A stretch of DNA of 64,000 bases from Mortierella alpina. Lineage: Eukaryota > Mortierellomycota > Mortierellomycetes > Mortierellales > Mortierellaceae. The notes beneath the pieces were generated by a model. The model ran no database searches. It saw nothing but the letters and a program-made list of their open reading frames with translations, and was not told the DNA's origin. Within the stretch, counting starts at the first letter, position 1; each line of letters begins with the position of its first letter. The position numbers and the translations under genes were made by a program. Where the stretch lies: assembly GCA_029449245.1 (NCBI GenBank), contig JANATF010000002.1:558001-622000 (forward strand), in the 5' to 3' direction. This document shows, piece by piece, positions 1 to 15,200 of the stretch.

Positions 1-3000
1 AACTATCTTTTGCGCAACAGCGACTGTGGTTTCTTACCAAGATGGATGGCCTCAGTGAGATCTACCACATCCCCTTTGCCAGCCGACTCCATGGCCCTCT
101 AGATCAGGATGCCATGGAAAGGACGCTGAGTGCACTCTTCGCCAGACACGAGTCACTTCGCACGGTCTTTGTGGCCGTCAATGGTCAACCCCAGGTCCAA
201 CTCCTGCCTGCTGGCTATCGCTTCCCATTTGTTTTCCGCGATCTGAGGAGCGAGCAAGACAAAGAGGCGATAGTCAGACAAGTAACTACACAGGACGCCA
301 AGGCATCCTTCGATTTGGAGAAGGGTCCGTTGGTCCGCGCGCAGCTCATCCAGCTCGCTGATGAAGAGCACGTCTTTCTGATCACAATGCACCACATTGT
401 CACCGATGGCTGGTCCATGGGTGTGATGTTCCGTGAGATCAACGTGCTGTACGAGGCTTACTCCTCCGGCCAGCCCGATCCATTGGCTCCACTCTCCATT
501 CAATATCCGGACTATGCTGCCTGGCAGAGACAGCAGCTCACACAGGACAAACTCAAAGAACAAGTTGCTTATTGGCGCGAGACCCTAGCAGGTGCACCGG
601 TATCCATCGAGCTGCCGACTGACAGACCTCGACCTCCTCAACAATCATTTGCTGGTGCATCTATTTCTATCCGCCTCGACTCCCAGCTCACTCGCGATCT
701 CAAGTCCCTTTCTCAGAAGCACGGGATCACAATGTTCATGACGATACTGGCCGCATGGAGTGCTGTGCTCTCACGCCTGTCAGGACAAGATGACATTGTC
801 ATTGGCACCCCTTCGGCAAATCGCAGCCATAAGCAGGTGGAGCCACTGATTGGATTCTTTGTCAGCACTCTCGCTCTCCGTATCGATCTGTCAGAGAATC
901 CCAGTGCTAGGCAGCTTCTGGAGCGTGTTCGCGAAGCCACCATTGAAGCGCAGGCACACCAGGATCTTCCGTTTGAGCAAGTGGTCGAGATCGTGCAACC
1001 CCCTCGTCGCACAGACATGACTCCGCTCTTTCAAGTGATGTTTGCTTGGAAGAACAATGACGTGGGCACACTGGAGCTGAAAGATGTGAATACAGTTACT
1101 GAGGACATACAATCCAATGTTCTCAAGTTTGATCTGGAGCTCGAATTGATGGAGCAGGATGACGAGATTGTTGGTGGCCTTCATTACTCGTCTGCTCTCT
1201 TCGACCGCCAGACCATTGACCGCCATGTCGGATACCTGGAGGCTATGCTGCGGTGGATGAAGTCTAGCACCGGAGAGTGCGTTAGCGTTGCTCCGATTCT
1301 TGGGCCGTCTGAGCGAGAGCTTTTGCTCGAGACATGGAACACGACTGATCAGCCTTACCCGGACAACACTTGCCTCCACCAGCTATTTGAGCATCAGGCC
1401 CAGTTGTCGCCCGAGGCCCTTGCCATTGTGCACGACGAAAGAACACTTACGTACCGCGAGTTGAATTCTCGAGCCAATTGGATCGCTCGCCAGCTTGTTG
1501 ACGCGGATGTCCAGCCAGGAGACTACGTTATGCTGCTGCTGGACCGATCGATTGATCTTGTTGCCTCGCAGATTGCAGTACTCAAGATTGGAGCAGCGTA
1601 CGTTTCCATCGACACCAAGGCACCAACTGACCGACAAGCGTACATTGCATCGGACTGTGGATCGACAGTTATGATCACGGATGAGAGCACGGACGTTCCT
1701 GCTGGGATTCAGGGAACTGTGATTCGTATCAGTGCGAAGCAAAGACATACTGAGCATGTGCAGGGTGGGTAGCATTCATTTTGACTGATCGTTAATATCT
1801 CTGAGCTACTTCAAGCAGATGCTTCAATCAGTACTAATACCACCCTGTCATTCATACTCCCAGATTTTGCCAACCTTAGCACCGTTAAAAATTCCAGCAC
1901 GTCCAGCCATGTCACAGCTTATGTTATGTACACCTCCGGATCTACTGGACAACCCAAGGGGGTTATGGTCTCCCATCGAGGCATCGTTAACCTGATCATG
2001 AACAGCGATTTTGTCGCATTGAAGCCTGAGGATGCTCTCGCCTTCATGAATAGCCCCTCTTTCGATCCCAGCACATACGACGTCTGGGCAGCACTTGTGC
2101 ATGGTGCTCGTATCGTTGTTATCGACAAGGATACGACACTAGACCCTCATCGCCTTGCGGAAGAAATCGTCCGGCGCCAAGTCACGGTCGTTAACACCAA
2201 CAATGGCCTCCTCCACCAGTATGCCTATCTCATTGGTGCCGTCTTGTCAGGATTGAAGTACCTCATCTCAGGATCAGAACAGGGATCATGCAAGGCTTAC
2301 TCGGCTATTCTTCGGCATGGTGGACCTGTCCGTGTTGACAATCAGTATGGTCCCACGGAGACGACAGTGAGCGCTACGTCATACACAGCAACGGGCGCAC
2401 TCGACCAGCTGGAACGCCTCCCGATCGGACGGCCCATATCTAACACCCGAGTGTATGTCCTGGACAAGCATCAAAGCCCAGTCCCGGCCGGAGTCATTGG
2501 CGAGCTCTACATTGGTGGACACGGTGTTGCGAATGGATACCTCAATCGACCGGAGCTCACAGCTGAGCGATTCCTTCCAGATCCATTTGCCAAGGTGCAA
2601 GGTGCGCGCATGTACAAGACTGGCGATTTGGTGCGCTACCTGCCTGATGGAAACCTGGTGTTCGTGGGCCGCAATGACAATCAAATCAAGATCCGTGGGT
2701 TCCGAGTCGAGCTTGGTGAAATTGAGGCACGCCTTTCTGAGCACCCTCAAGTGCGTGAGGCAGTGGTGCTAGTAGTTGGCGAAGGCAGCGACGATAGGCG
2801 ACTGGTTGCCTATGTTGTATCAGCGCCTCAGGAGAACTTCGTCCACACGATGCGCGAGTACCTTTCGGTCAGTCTACCCGAGCACATGATCCCCTCGGCG
2901 ATTGTGCGTATGGATGCCTTCCCGCTCACCAACAACGGCAAGATCGACCGCCGCGCTCTTCCTGCGCCCAACAGCGACTCCCTTGTCACTTGTGACTATG

Positions 3001-3230
3001 TTGCTCCACAGGGAGATCTTGAGATCGCATTGGCCGCGATATGGTCGGATTTGCTCAAAATCGAGCGAGTTGGTCGCCATGACAACTTCTTCATGCTCGG
3101 TGGTCACTCCCTTCTTGCAGTCCGCCTCATGAACCGTGCCTCGAGTCTTGGTGTGCACATGCCTCTGTCTATGCTCTTCTCCTCGCCTACTCTCGCAACT
3201 CTTGTTGAGGCAGTCAGCAGCAGCGTCGAC
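1..3230 (+). other. NRPS module 1 (C partial, A, T)
   Basis: The condensation domain (about 1-1330) lacks its first residues at the window edge; its active-site HHIVTDG lies near 390-410. The adenylation domain (about 1335-2985) contains the phase-1 intron at 1765-1863. Reading the ten specificity positions against the gramicidin synthetase A-domain gives D-P-Y-N-I-G-Q-V-S-K. I do not recognise this as a standard code. The carrier domain has its serine in GGHSLL near 3108. Module 7 has the same ten residues and an identical intron, so the two should load the same amino acid. Confidence 0.85.
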
Positions 3231-6200
3231 CTGCAAGGGCCATCGCATTCAGTCATCATTCCAGTTGCAAGAGATCATCCTTTAGAACTATCTTTTGCGC
3301 AGCAGCGACTGTGGTTTCTTACCAAGATGGATGGCCTCAGTGAGATCTACCACGTCCCCTTTGCCAGCCGACTCCATGGCCCTCTAGATCATGACGCCCT
3401 CGAAAGGACGTTGAGCACACTCTTTGCCAGACACGAGTCACTTCGCACGGTCTTTGTGGCCGTCAATGGTCAACCCCAGGTCCAACTCCTGCCTGCTGAC
3501 CTTCGTTTTCCACTTGCTTTCCGTGATCTGCGGAGCGAGCACGACAAAGAGGCCACTCTCAAACAAGTGACTACACAGGATGTCAAGGCATCCTTCGATT
3601 TGGAGAAGGGTCCGTTGGTCCGCGCGCAGCTCATCCAGCTCGCTGACGAGGAACACGTCTTTCTTATCACAATGCACCACATTGTCACCGATGGCTGGTC
3701 CATGGGTGTGATGTTCCGTGAGATCAACGTGCTGTACGAGGCTTACTCCTCCGGCCAGCCCGATCCATTGGCTCCACTCTCCATTCAATACCCCGACTAT
3801 GCTGCCTGGCAGAGACAGCAGCTCACACAGGACAAACTCAAAGAACAAGTTGCTTATTGGCGCGAGACCCTAGCAGGTGCACCGGTATCCATCGAGCTGC
3901 CGACTGACAGACCTCGACCTCCTCAACAATCATTTGCTGGTGCATCTGTTTCTATCCGCCTCGACTCCCAGCTCACTCGCGATCTCAAGTCCCTTTCTCA
4001 GAAGCACGGGATCACAATGTTCATGACGATACTGGCCGCGTGGAGTGCTGTGCTCTCACGCTTGTCAGGACAAGACGACATTGTCATTGGCACCCCTTCG
4101 GCAAACCGCAGCCATAAGCAGGTGGAGCCACTGATTGGATTCTTTGTCAGCACTCTCGCTCTCCGTATCGATCTGTCAGAGAATCCCAGTGCTAGGCGGC
4201 TTCTGGAGCGTGTTCGCAAAGCCACCATTGAAGCGCAGGCACACCAGGATCTTCCGTTTGAGCAAGTGGTCGAGATCGTGCAACCCCCTCGTCGCACAGA
4301 CATGACTCCGCTCTTTCAAGTGATATTTGCCTGGCAGAATCGTGATGAAGGCACGCTGGAGCTAACTGATATCGAGGCTGTCTCTGAAAACCTTCATTAC
4401 GATGTTGCCAAATTTGATATGAGTCTCTCTCTGAGTGAGGGGAATGGCGAGATTGTTGGCAGTTTAAATTACTCGACCACTCTATTCGACGGCCAGACTA
4501 TTGACCGCCACGTCGGATACCTGGAGGCTATGCTGCGGTGGATGACGTCTAGCACCGAAGAGTGCATTAACATTGCTCCGATTCTTGGGCCGTCTGAGCG
4601 AAAGCTTTTGCTCGAAACGTGGAACACGACTGATCAGCCTTACCCGGACAACACTTGCCTCCACCAGCTATTTGAGCATCAAGTCGAGTTGTCGCCGGAG
4701 GCCATTGCCATTGTGCACGACGAACGAACACTTACGTACCGCGAGTTGAATTCTCGAGCCAATTGGATCGCTCGCCAGCTTGTTGACGCGGGTGTCCAGC
4801 CAGGAGACTACGTTATGCTGCTGCTGGACCGATCGATTGATCTTGTTGCCTCGCAGATTGCAGTACTCAAGATTGGAGCAGCGTATGTCCCCATCGACAC
4901 CACGGCACCAATTGACAGACAAGCATACATTGCATCCGACTGTGGATCGAAGATTCTGGTCACGGGTGAAATCACAGACGTCCCTCCCGCAATTCAAGGA
5001 AATGAGCTTCGCATCAGTGCGAGGCAAAGGAAAACTGAGCATGTGCTGGGTAAGTGACATTCGCCCTGGTGAAATCATTGACTTTTCGAAATCCTGTGAA
5101 GAGGTGCTAGAATTAATACTAACACCTTCCGATTCATTTTTTCTGATGTTCCTAGAGAACTTTGAGAGCCCGACCACATCCAGTCGTGACACAGCGTATG
5201 TTATGTACACTTCTGGTTCGACTGGCCACCCAAAAGGTGTCATGGTTCCTCATCGCGGCATCGTGCGTTTGGCCATCAACAATGGATTTACAGACATAGG
5301 AAACGCCGACCGTGTTGCATTTGGTGGAAACCCGGCGTTTGACCTTAGCACGTTTGAGGTTTGGGTATCATTACTCAATGGCGCATCAATTATCGTCGTC
5401 AACCACGAGATCCTGTTGAATCCGCTCCAGCTTGCAGCTGCTCTTGACCACTACCAAGTCACGTTGCTCTGCTTGACCGCGGCCCTTCTCCATCCCTACG
5501 TTCACATCATCGGGCTTGCTCTATCCAGACTGCGATACCTCATGGGCGGTGGCGAGCAGGGTCTAGTTGAGGCGTTTACGGAAGTGGCTAAGCACCAAGG
5601 CCGAGTATGTGTGCTCAATGCGTATGGTCCCACAGAAGCAAGTGTGATATCTACGGCATACAAAATAACGAGCACCACCAGCCAACTGCGCCTCCTTCCC
5701 ATCGGCCGTCCCATCTCGAACACTCCACAGTATGTGCTGGACGAGCATCACAACCCGGTCCCGATCGGAGCTATTGGCGAGCTGTACATTTGCGGACCAG
5801 GTGTTGCGAATGGATACCTCAATCGACCAGAGCTCACAGCTGAGCGATTCCTTCCAGATCCATTTGCCAAGGTGCAAGGTGCGCGCATGTACAAGACTGG
5901 CGATTTGGTGCGCTATTTGCCAGATGGAAACCTGGTGTTCATGGGCCGCAATGACAATCAAATCAAGATCCGTGGGTTCCGAGTCGAGCTTGGTGAAATT
6001 GAGGCACGCCTTTCTGAGCACCCTCAAGTGCGTGAGGCAGTGGTGCTAGTAGTTGGCGAAGGCAGCGACGACAGGCGACTGGTTGCCTATGTTGTGGCAG
6101 CGCCTCTGGAGAACTTCGTCCACACGATGCGCGAGTACCTTTCGGTCAGCCTACCCGAGCACATGATCCCCTCGGCGATTGTGCGTATGGATGCCTTCCC

Positions 6201-9200
6201 GCTCACCAACAACGGCAAGATCGACCGCCGCGCTCTTCCTGCGCCCAACAGCGACTCCCTTGTCACTTGTGACTATGTTGCTCCACAGGGAGATCTTGAG
6301 ATCGCATTGGCTGCGATATGGTCGGATTTGCTCCAAATCGAGAGAGTTGGTCGCCATGACAACTTCTTCATGCTCGGTGGTCACTCCCTTCTTGCAGTCC
6401 GCCTCATGAACCGTATGTCGGGTCTGGGTGTGCACATGCCTCTGTCTACGCTCTTCTCCTCGCCTACTCTCGCAGCTCTTGTTGAGGCAGTCAGCGGCAG
6501 CGTCGACCTGCAGGGGCCATCGCATTTTTCGGTCATCATTCCCGTCGCGAGAGATCATCCTTTAGAACTATCTTTTGCGCAACAGCGACTGTGGTTTCTT
6601 ACCAAGATGGATGGCCTCAGTGAGATCTACCACGTCCCCTTTGCCAGCCGACTCCATGGCCCTCTAGATCATGACGCCCTCGAAAGGACGTTGAGCACAC
6701 TCTTTGCCAGACACGAGTCACTTCGCACGGTCTTTGTGGCCGTCAATGGTCAACCCCAGGTCCAACTCCTGCCTGCTGACCTTCGTTTTCCACTTGTTTT
6801 CCGTGATCTGCGGAGCGAGCAAGACAAAGAGGCCACTGTCAAACGAGTGACTACACAGGATGTCAAGGCATCCTTCGATTTGGAGAAGGGTCCGTTGGTC
6901 CGCGCGCAGCTCATACAGCTCGCTGATGAAGAACACGTCTTTCTTATCACAATGCACCACATTGTCACCGATGGCTGGTCCATGGGTGTGATGTTCCGTG
7001 AGATCAACGTGCTGTACGAGGCTTACTCCTCCGGCCAGCCCGATCCATTGGCTCCACTCTCCATTCAATACCCCGACTATGCTGCCTGGCAGAGACAGCA
7101 GCTCACACAGGACAAACTCAAAGAACAAGTTGCTTATTGGCGCGAGACCCTAGCAGGTGCACCGGTATCCATCGAGCTGCCGACTGACAGACCTCGTCCT
7201 CCTCAACAATCATTTGCTGGTGCATCTGTTTCTATCCGCCTCGACTCCCAGCTCACTCGCGATCTCAAGTCCCTTTCTCAGAAGCACGGGATCACAATGT
7301 TCATGACGATACTGGCCGCGTGGAGTGCTGTGCTCTCACGCCTGTCAGGACAAGATGACATTGTCATTGGCACCCCTTCGGCAAACCGCAGCCATAAGCA
7401 GGTGGAGCCACTGATTGGATTCTTTGTCAGCACTCTCGCTCTCCGTATCGATCTGTCAGAGAATCCCAGTGCTAGGCGGCTTCTGGAGCGTGTTCGCAAG
7501 ACTACCATTGGAGCTCAGGCACACCAGGATCTTCCGTTTGAGCAAGTGGTCGAGATCGTGCAACCCCCTCGTCGCACAGACATGACACCGCTCTTTCAAA
7601 TGATATTTGCCTGGCAGAATCGTGATGAAGGCACGCTGGAGCTAACTGATATCGAGGCTGTCTCTGAAAACCTTCATTACGATGTTGCCAAATTTGATAT
7701 GAGTCTCTCTCTGAGTGAGGGGAATGGCGAGATTGTTGGCAGTTTAAATTACTCGACCACTCTATTCGACGGCCAGACTATTGACCGCCATGTCGGATAC
7801 CTGGAGGCTATGCTGCGGTGGATGACGTCTAGCACCGAAGAGTGCATTAACATTGCTCCGATTCTTGGGCCGTCTGAGCGAGAGCTATTGCTCGAGACAT
7901 GGAACACGACCGATCAGCCATACCCGGACAACACTTGCCTCCACCAGCTATTTGAGCATCAAGTCGAGTTGTCGCCGGAGGCCATTGCCATTGTGCACGA
8001 CGAACGAACACTTACGTACCGCGAGTTGAATTCTCGAGCGAATTGGATCGCTCGCCAGCTTGTTGACGCGGGTGTCCAGCCAGGAGACTACGTGATGCTG
8101 CTGCTGGACCGATCGATTGATCTTGTTGCCTCGCAGATTGCAGTACTCAAGATTGGAGCGGCGTACGTTCCCATCGACACCAAGGCGCCAGTTGATCGAC
8201 AAGCGTACATTGCAGCCGACTGCGGATCGATGGTTTTAGTAACGGATGAGAGTGCTGGCGTTCCTACTGGGATTCAGGGGACTGTGCTTCGTATCAGTGC
8301 GAAGCAAAGGAACAGTGAGCTTGCGCAAGGTATGCGACACGTGATATTCACTTGAACAAACAGTTGATCTCTTGAAAGCCTTCAAAGGAATGAGCTGAAC
8401 CACTTCTGATACTTCTTGGTCTATTGTGCGCTGTTTGCTGAATTAGCCAAGCTTGAACGTTCTAGCACGTCCAGCCATGATACAGCGTATGTCATGTACA
8501 CTTCTGGTTCGACAGGTCGTCCCAAAGGTGTTATGGTCCCCCATCGAGGCATCGTGCGTCTGGCCATAAGCAATGGATACGCAGATATCGGCATGGATGA
8601 CCGCGTTGCCTTCGTCGCCAATCCAGCATTCGACCACAGCTCCTTTGAAGTCTGGGTACCATTACTCAATGGTGCATGGATAATAATCATCGACAGGGAG
8701 ACCTTGTTGGATCCGTACAGGCTTGCCACTGCTCTGGACCATCATAGAGTCACGTTGCTGTTCTTGACAACAGCCCTGTTACATCAGTACGTTCATATTA
8801 TCGGCTTTGCTCTGTCCAAACTGAGATACCTCATGGGCGCTGGCGAGCAGGGACTGGTAGAAGCTTACACGGAGGTGGCTAAGCACAAGGGACGAGTCTG
8901 TGTGATCAACACATATGGGCCTACGGAAACGAGCGTGACTTCCACGGCATACAGAATAGCAAGCACCACTAACCAGCTGCGTCGCCTTCCCATCGGTCGT
9001 CCCGTCTCGAACACTCCTCAATATGTGCTGGACGATCATCACAACCCGGTCCCGATCGGAGCTATTGGCGAGCTGTACATTGGCGGACCTGGTGTTGCGA
9101 ATGGATACCTCAATCGACCAGAGCTCACCGCTGAGCGATTCCTTCCAGATCCATTTGCCAAGGTGCAAGGTGCGCGCATGTACAAGACTGGCGATTTGGT

Positions 9201-12200
9201 GCGCTACTTGCTTGACGGAAACCTGGTGTTCATGGGCCGCAATGACAATCAAATCAAGATCCGTGGGTTCCGAGTCGAGCTTGGTGAAATTGAGGCGCGC
9301 CTTTCCGAGCACCCTCAAGTGCGTGAGGCAGTGGTGCTAGCAGATGGCGAAGGCAGCGACGATAGGCGACTGGTTGCCTATGTTGTGGCAGCGCCTCTGG
9401 AGAATTTCGTCCACACGATGCGCGAGTACCTTTCGGTCAGCCTACCCGAGTACATGATCCCCTCGGCATTTGTGCGTATGGATTCCTTCCCGCTCACAAA
9501 CAACGGTAAGATCGACCGCCGCGCCATGCCACAGCCAGATGAGTGTTCGTTCGGCTCTCGGGACTACGAACAGCCCCAAGGGAAGGTTGAGGCTTTACTG
9601 GCAAGTATTTGGGCTAGTCTACTCCAGGTCGACAGGGTTGGTCGCCGCGACAATTTCTTCATGCTGGGAGGCCATTCTCTCTTGGCTGTTAGAATGATCG
9701 AACATCTGCGGCAACAAAGCTATGCGCTTTCTGTTAAAGCGTTGTTTGAGAACCCCGTCCTGTATACCTTGGCTCTTAGTCTCCGCCAAGACCAGGCTGA
9801 TCCTATTGCACCGCCAAACATCATAGCCCCCGCCACGATGGTGTTGACGCCAGACCTACTGCCGCTCATCAATATTACTCAAGACGACATCGACATTATT
9901 GTTCGTCAAGTCCCCAGTGGTGTAGCCAACATCCAGGATATATACACCCTATCGCCACTGCAAGATGGTATCCTGTTCCATCACATGATGGTAACAGGCG
10001 ATGATCCCTATCTGTCTATGATGTGCAGATCGTTCCACGACAGGGACCTACTGGACCGCTTTCTCGATGCATTCCAAGTGGTTGTTGGGCGTCATGATAG
10101 TCTTCGCACAGCCATTATGTGGGAGAATCTGTCAACGCCGGCCCAAATTGTGTTGCGCCAGGCAACGTTATCTGTCACTGAACATTCGCTGGATCCAGTC
10201 GATGGTTCCATCGTCGAGCAACTCGTACAGATGCACAATCCCTCAAAATATCGTATCAAGTTGAGCGAGGCACCATTGATTCGATTCGCATACGCGCAGG
10301 ATGTGGACGGCAGGTGGGTAATGGTTGAAATGTTCCATCATCTCATTAGCGACCACATTACCTTGGACGTGATGGAGGAGGAGATCGAGGCGATCCTTGA
10401 CGGGCGGATTGAAAGCCTTCCAGCTCCACAGTCAATCCGCAATCTCATTGCACAAATACATCTGGGTGCTAGTGTGGAGGAGCACGAGCGATTCTTCCGC
10501 AAAATGCTGCACGACATCAATTCTCCATCTCATCCTTATGGACTATCGGATGTCTATGGCGACGGCAGCAACGTCGCTACTTTCCACTGCATGCTACCGC
10601 AAGATCTCAACAACAAGCTGCGTGATCATGGCAAGCGTTTGGGCGTGAGTCTTGCCAGCTTGTGCCATCTCGCCTGGTCGCAGGTTGTAGCAGCAACCAG
10701 TGGACAATCGCAGGTCGTGTTTGGCACGGTGCTCTCTGGACGCATGCATGGAGGAGCAGGATCTAACCGCGCCTTGGGACTTTTCATCAACACGCTGCCT
10801 ATGCGAGTCAACATCGAGGGAGCCAGCATACTAGACAGTCTCCGCAAAGTGCAGGCGGATCTGGCGGGACTATTGGAGCACGAACACGCGTCACTAGCTG
10901 TTGCACAGCGATGCAGTGGTGTCCCATCCGGGATTCCGCTTTTCAGTTCAATACTCAACTATCGCCACAACGTGGCTCCTGCCCGGAACAGAAGGATCTT
11001 CATCGGAACAAAGACTCTCTTGGGACAAGAGCGTACCAACTATCCCTTCGGAATGTCTATCGAAGACTATGGATCATCTCTGGGACTCACTGCTCAAGTT
11101 GAACAGCCCTACGAACCTTCAAGAATCTGTGGATACATGCAGCAGGCATTGCATATTCTTGCAGAAGCTCTTGAGCATGCCCCGGACACGCCTGTTCAGT
11201 CCCTCAGTGTTCTACCTCCAGAGGAGTTGGATTTGGTTGTTCATACATGGAACACAACCGATCGGCCTTATCCTGAGAGCTCTTGTCTCCACCATCTGTT
11301 TGAGAACCAAGTCGAGATGTCGCCCGAGGCCATTGCCATTGTGCACGACGAACAGACGCTGACCTACCGCGAGTTGAATTCTCGAGCCAATTGGATCGCT
11401 CGTCAGCTCGTTGAGGCCAACGTCAAGCCAGGCGACTACGTTATGCTGCTGCTGGACCGATCGATTGATCTTGTTGCCTCACAGATTGCAGTACTCAAGA
11501 TTGGAGCCGCATATGTTCCCATCGATACTAGGGCACCAATTGACCGACAAGTATACATTGCATCCGACTGTGGATCGACGATTCTGCTCACCGGTGATGT
11601 CACAGACGTCCCTCCTGCAATTCAAGGAACTGTACTTCGCATCAGTGCGAGGCAAAGGAAGACTGAGCATGTGCAGGGTAGGTGACATTAGCTTTGGACA
11701 AATCATTGGCCTTTCGAAATCCGGTGAAGAGGTGCTGTAAACTACTGCTAACACCCTTCGATTCATTTTCCTAATGTTCTCGAACTTTAGAGAACTTTGC
11801 GAGCCCCACGACATCCAGCCGTGACACAGCATATGTCATGTACACCTCTGGTTCGACTGGCCACCCAAAAGGTGTCCTGGTTCCCCATCGAGGCGTCGTG
11901 CGTTTGGTCATCAACAATGGATTTATAGACATTGGCAACGTTGACCGTGTTGCATTTGGAGGAAACCCGGCGTTTGACCTTAGCACGTTTGAGGTTTGGG
12001 TATCATTACTCAATGGCGCATCAATTATCGTCGTCAACCACGAGATCCTGTTGAATCCGCTCCAGCTTGCGGCTGCTCTTGACCACTACCAAGTTACGTT
12101 GCTCTGCTTGACCGCAGCCCTTCTCCATTCCTACGTTCACATCATCGGGCCTGCTCTATCCAGACTGCGATACCTCAAGGGCGTTGGCGAGCAGGGTCTA

Positions 12201-15200
12201 GTTGAAGCTTTTACGGAAGTGGCTAAGCACCAAGGCCGAGTATGTGTGCTCAACGCGTATGGTCCCACAGAGGCAAGCGCGTGCTCCACTGTGTATAGAG
12301 TAACGACCGTCACCAGCCAGTTACATTGTCTTCCCATCGGTCGTCCCATTTCCAACACTCCGTTATACGTACTTGATACCTATCAACGCCCAGTCGCGAT
12401 TGGAGTGGTCGGCGAGCTGTACATTGGCGGTCCTGGTGTTGCGAATGGATACCTTAATCAACCAGAGTTGACCGCTGAGCGATTCCTTCCAGATCCATTT
12501 GCCAAGGTGCAAGGTGCACGCATGTACAAGACTGGCGATTTGGTGCGCTACTTGCCTGATGGAAACCTGGTGTTCATGGGCCGCAATGACAATCAAATCA
12601 AGATCCGTGGGTTCCGAGTCGAGCTTGGTGAAATTGAGGCACGCCTTTCTGAGCACCCTCAAGTGCGTGAGGCAGTGGTGCTAGCAGATGGCGAAGGCAG
12701 CGACGACAGGCGACTGGTTGCCTATGTTGTGGCAGCGCCTCTGGAAAACTTCGTCCACACGATGCGCGAGTACCTTTCGGTCAGTCTACCCGAGTACATG
12801 ATCCCTTCGGCGTTTGTGCGTATGGATGCCTTCCCGCTCACCAACAACGGCAAGATCGACCGCCGCGCTCTTCCTGCGCCCAACAGCGACTCCCTTGTCA
12901 CTTGTGACTATGTTGCTCCACAGGGAGATCTTGAGATCGCATTGGCTGCGATATGGTCGGATTTGCTCCAAATCGAGAGAGTTGGTCGCCATGACAACTT
13001 CTTCATGCTCGGTGGTCACTCCCTTCTTGCAGTCCGCCTCATGAACCGTGCCTCGAGTCTTGGTGTGCACATGCATCTGTCTACGCTCTTCTCCTCGCCT
13101 ACTCTCGCAGCCCTTGTTGAGGCAGTCAGCGGCAGCGTCGACCTGCAAGGGCCGTCGCATTCGGTCATCAGTCCCGTCGCGAGAGATCATCCTTTAGAAC
13201 TATCTTTTGCGCAACAGCGACTGTGGTTTCTTACCAAGATGGATGGCCTCAGTGAGATCTACCACGTCCCTTTTGCCAGCCGACTCCATGGCCCTCTAGA
13301 TCATGACGCCATCGAAAGGACGCTGAGTGCACTCTTCGCCAGACACGAGTCACTTCGCACGGTCTTTGTGGCCGTCAATGGTCAACCCCAGGTCCAACTC
13401 CTGCCTGCTGACCTTCGTTTTCCACTTGTTTTCCGTGATCTGCGGAGCGAGCACGACAAAGAGGCGATAGTCAAACAAGTAACTACACAGAATGTCAAGG
13501 CATCCTTCGATCTGGAGAAGGGTCCGTTGGTCCGCGCGCAGCTCATGCAGCTCGCTGACGAGGAACACGTCTTTCTTATCACAATGCACCACATTGTCAC
13601 CGATGGTTGGTCCATGGGTGTGATGTTCCGTGAGATCAACGTGCTGTACGAGGCTTACTCCTCCGGCCAGCCCGATCCATTGGCTCCACTCTCCATTCAA
13701 TATCCGGACTATGCTGCCTGGCAGAGACAGCAGCTCACACAGGACAAACTCAAAGAACAAGTTGCTTATTGGCGCGAGACCCTAGCAGGTGCACCGGTAT
13801 CCATCGAGCTGCCGACTGACAGACCTCGACCTCCTCAACAATCATTTGCTGGTGCATCTGTTTCTATCCGCCTCGACTCCCAGCTCACTCGCGATCTCAA
13901 GTCCCTTTCTCAGAAGCACGGGATCACAATGTTCATGACGATACTGGCCGCATGGAGTGCTGTGCTCTCACGCCTGTCAGGACAAGATGACATTGTCATT
14001 GGCACCCCTTCGGCAAACCGCAGCCATAAGCAGGTGGAGCCACTGATTGGATTCTTTGTCAGCACTCTCGCTCTCCGTATCGATCTTTCAGAGAATCCCA
14101 GTGCTAGGCAGCTTCTGGAGCGTGTCCGCAAGACCACCATTGGAGCTCAGGCACACCAGGATCTTCCGTTTGAGCAAGTGGTCGAGATCGTGCAACCCCC
14201 TCGTCGCACAGACATGACTCCGCTCTTTCAAGTGATGTTTGCCTGGCAGAATCGTGATGAAGGCACGCTGGAGCTAACTGATATCGAGGCTGTCTCTGAA
14301 AACCTTCATTACGATGTTGCCAAATTTGATATGAGTCTCTCTCTGAGTGAGGGGAATGGCGAGATTGTTGGCAGTTTAAATTACTCGACCACTCTATTCG
14401 ACGGCCAGACTATTGACCGCCACGTCGGATACCTGGAGGCTATGCTGCGGTGGATGACGTCTAGCACCGAAGAGTGCGTTAGCGTTGCTCCGATTCTTGG
14501 GCCGTCTGAGCGAAAGCTTTTGCTCGAAACATGGAACACGACTGATCAGCCTTACCCGGACAACACTTGCCTCCACCAGCTATTTGAGCATCAAGTCGAG
14601 TTGTCGCCGGAGGCCATTGCCATTGTGCACGACGAAAGAACACTTACGTACCGCGAGTTGAATTCTCGAGCCAATTGGATCGCTCATCAGCTGGTTGACG
14701 CGGGTGTCCAGCCAGGAGACTACGTTATGCTGCTGCTGGACCGATCGATTGATCTTGTTGCCTCGCAGATTGCAGTACTCAAGATTGGAGCTGCGTACGT
14801 TCCCATCGACACCAAGGCGCCAGTTGATCGACAAGCATACATTGCCTCCGACTGCGGATCGATGGTTCTGGTCGCGGACGAGAGTACAGACGTTCCTGCT
14901 GGAATTCAGGCAACTGTACTTTGTTTGGGAACGAAGCAAATGCACATCGATCAGAGGCAGGGTAGGTGATTCTCGATCGTGCACTTCTTTGATCACTTTG
15001 AAAGTCCTCGAGGTAAAGCCCTGGACGAGTGCTGACGGATCCATGTATTCTTATCGTTCGATAAATTAGACGCATTTGAGGGCTTAGCTATCTCGAGTCT
15101 AGACACTGCCTATGTTATGTATACATCAGGATCGACCGGCCTACCTAAAGGCGTCATGGTTCATCACCGAGGGATTGCTCGCCTGGTTATCAATAATGGA

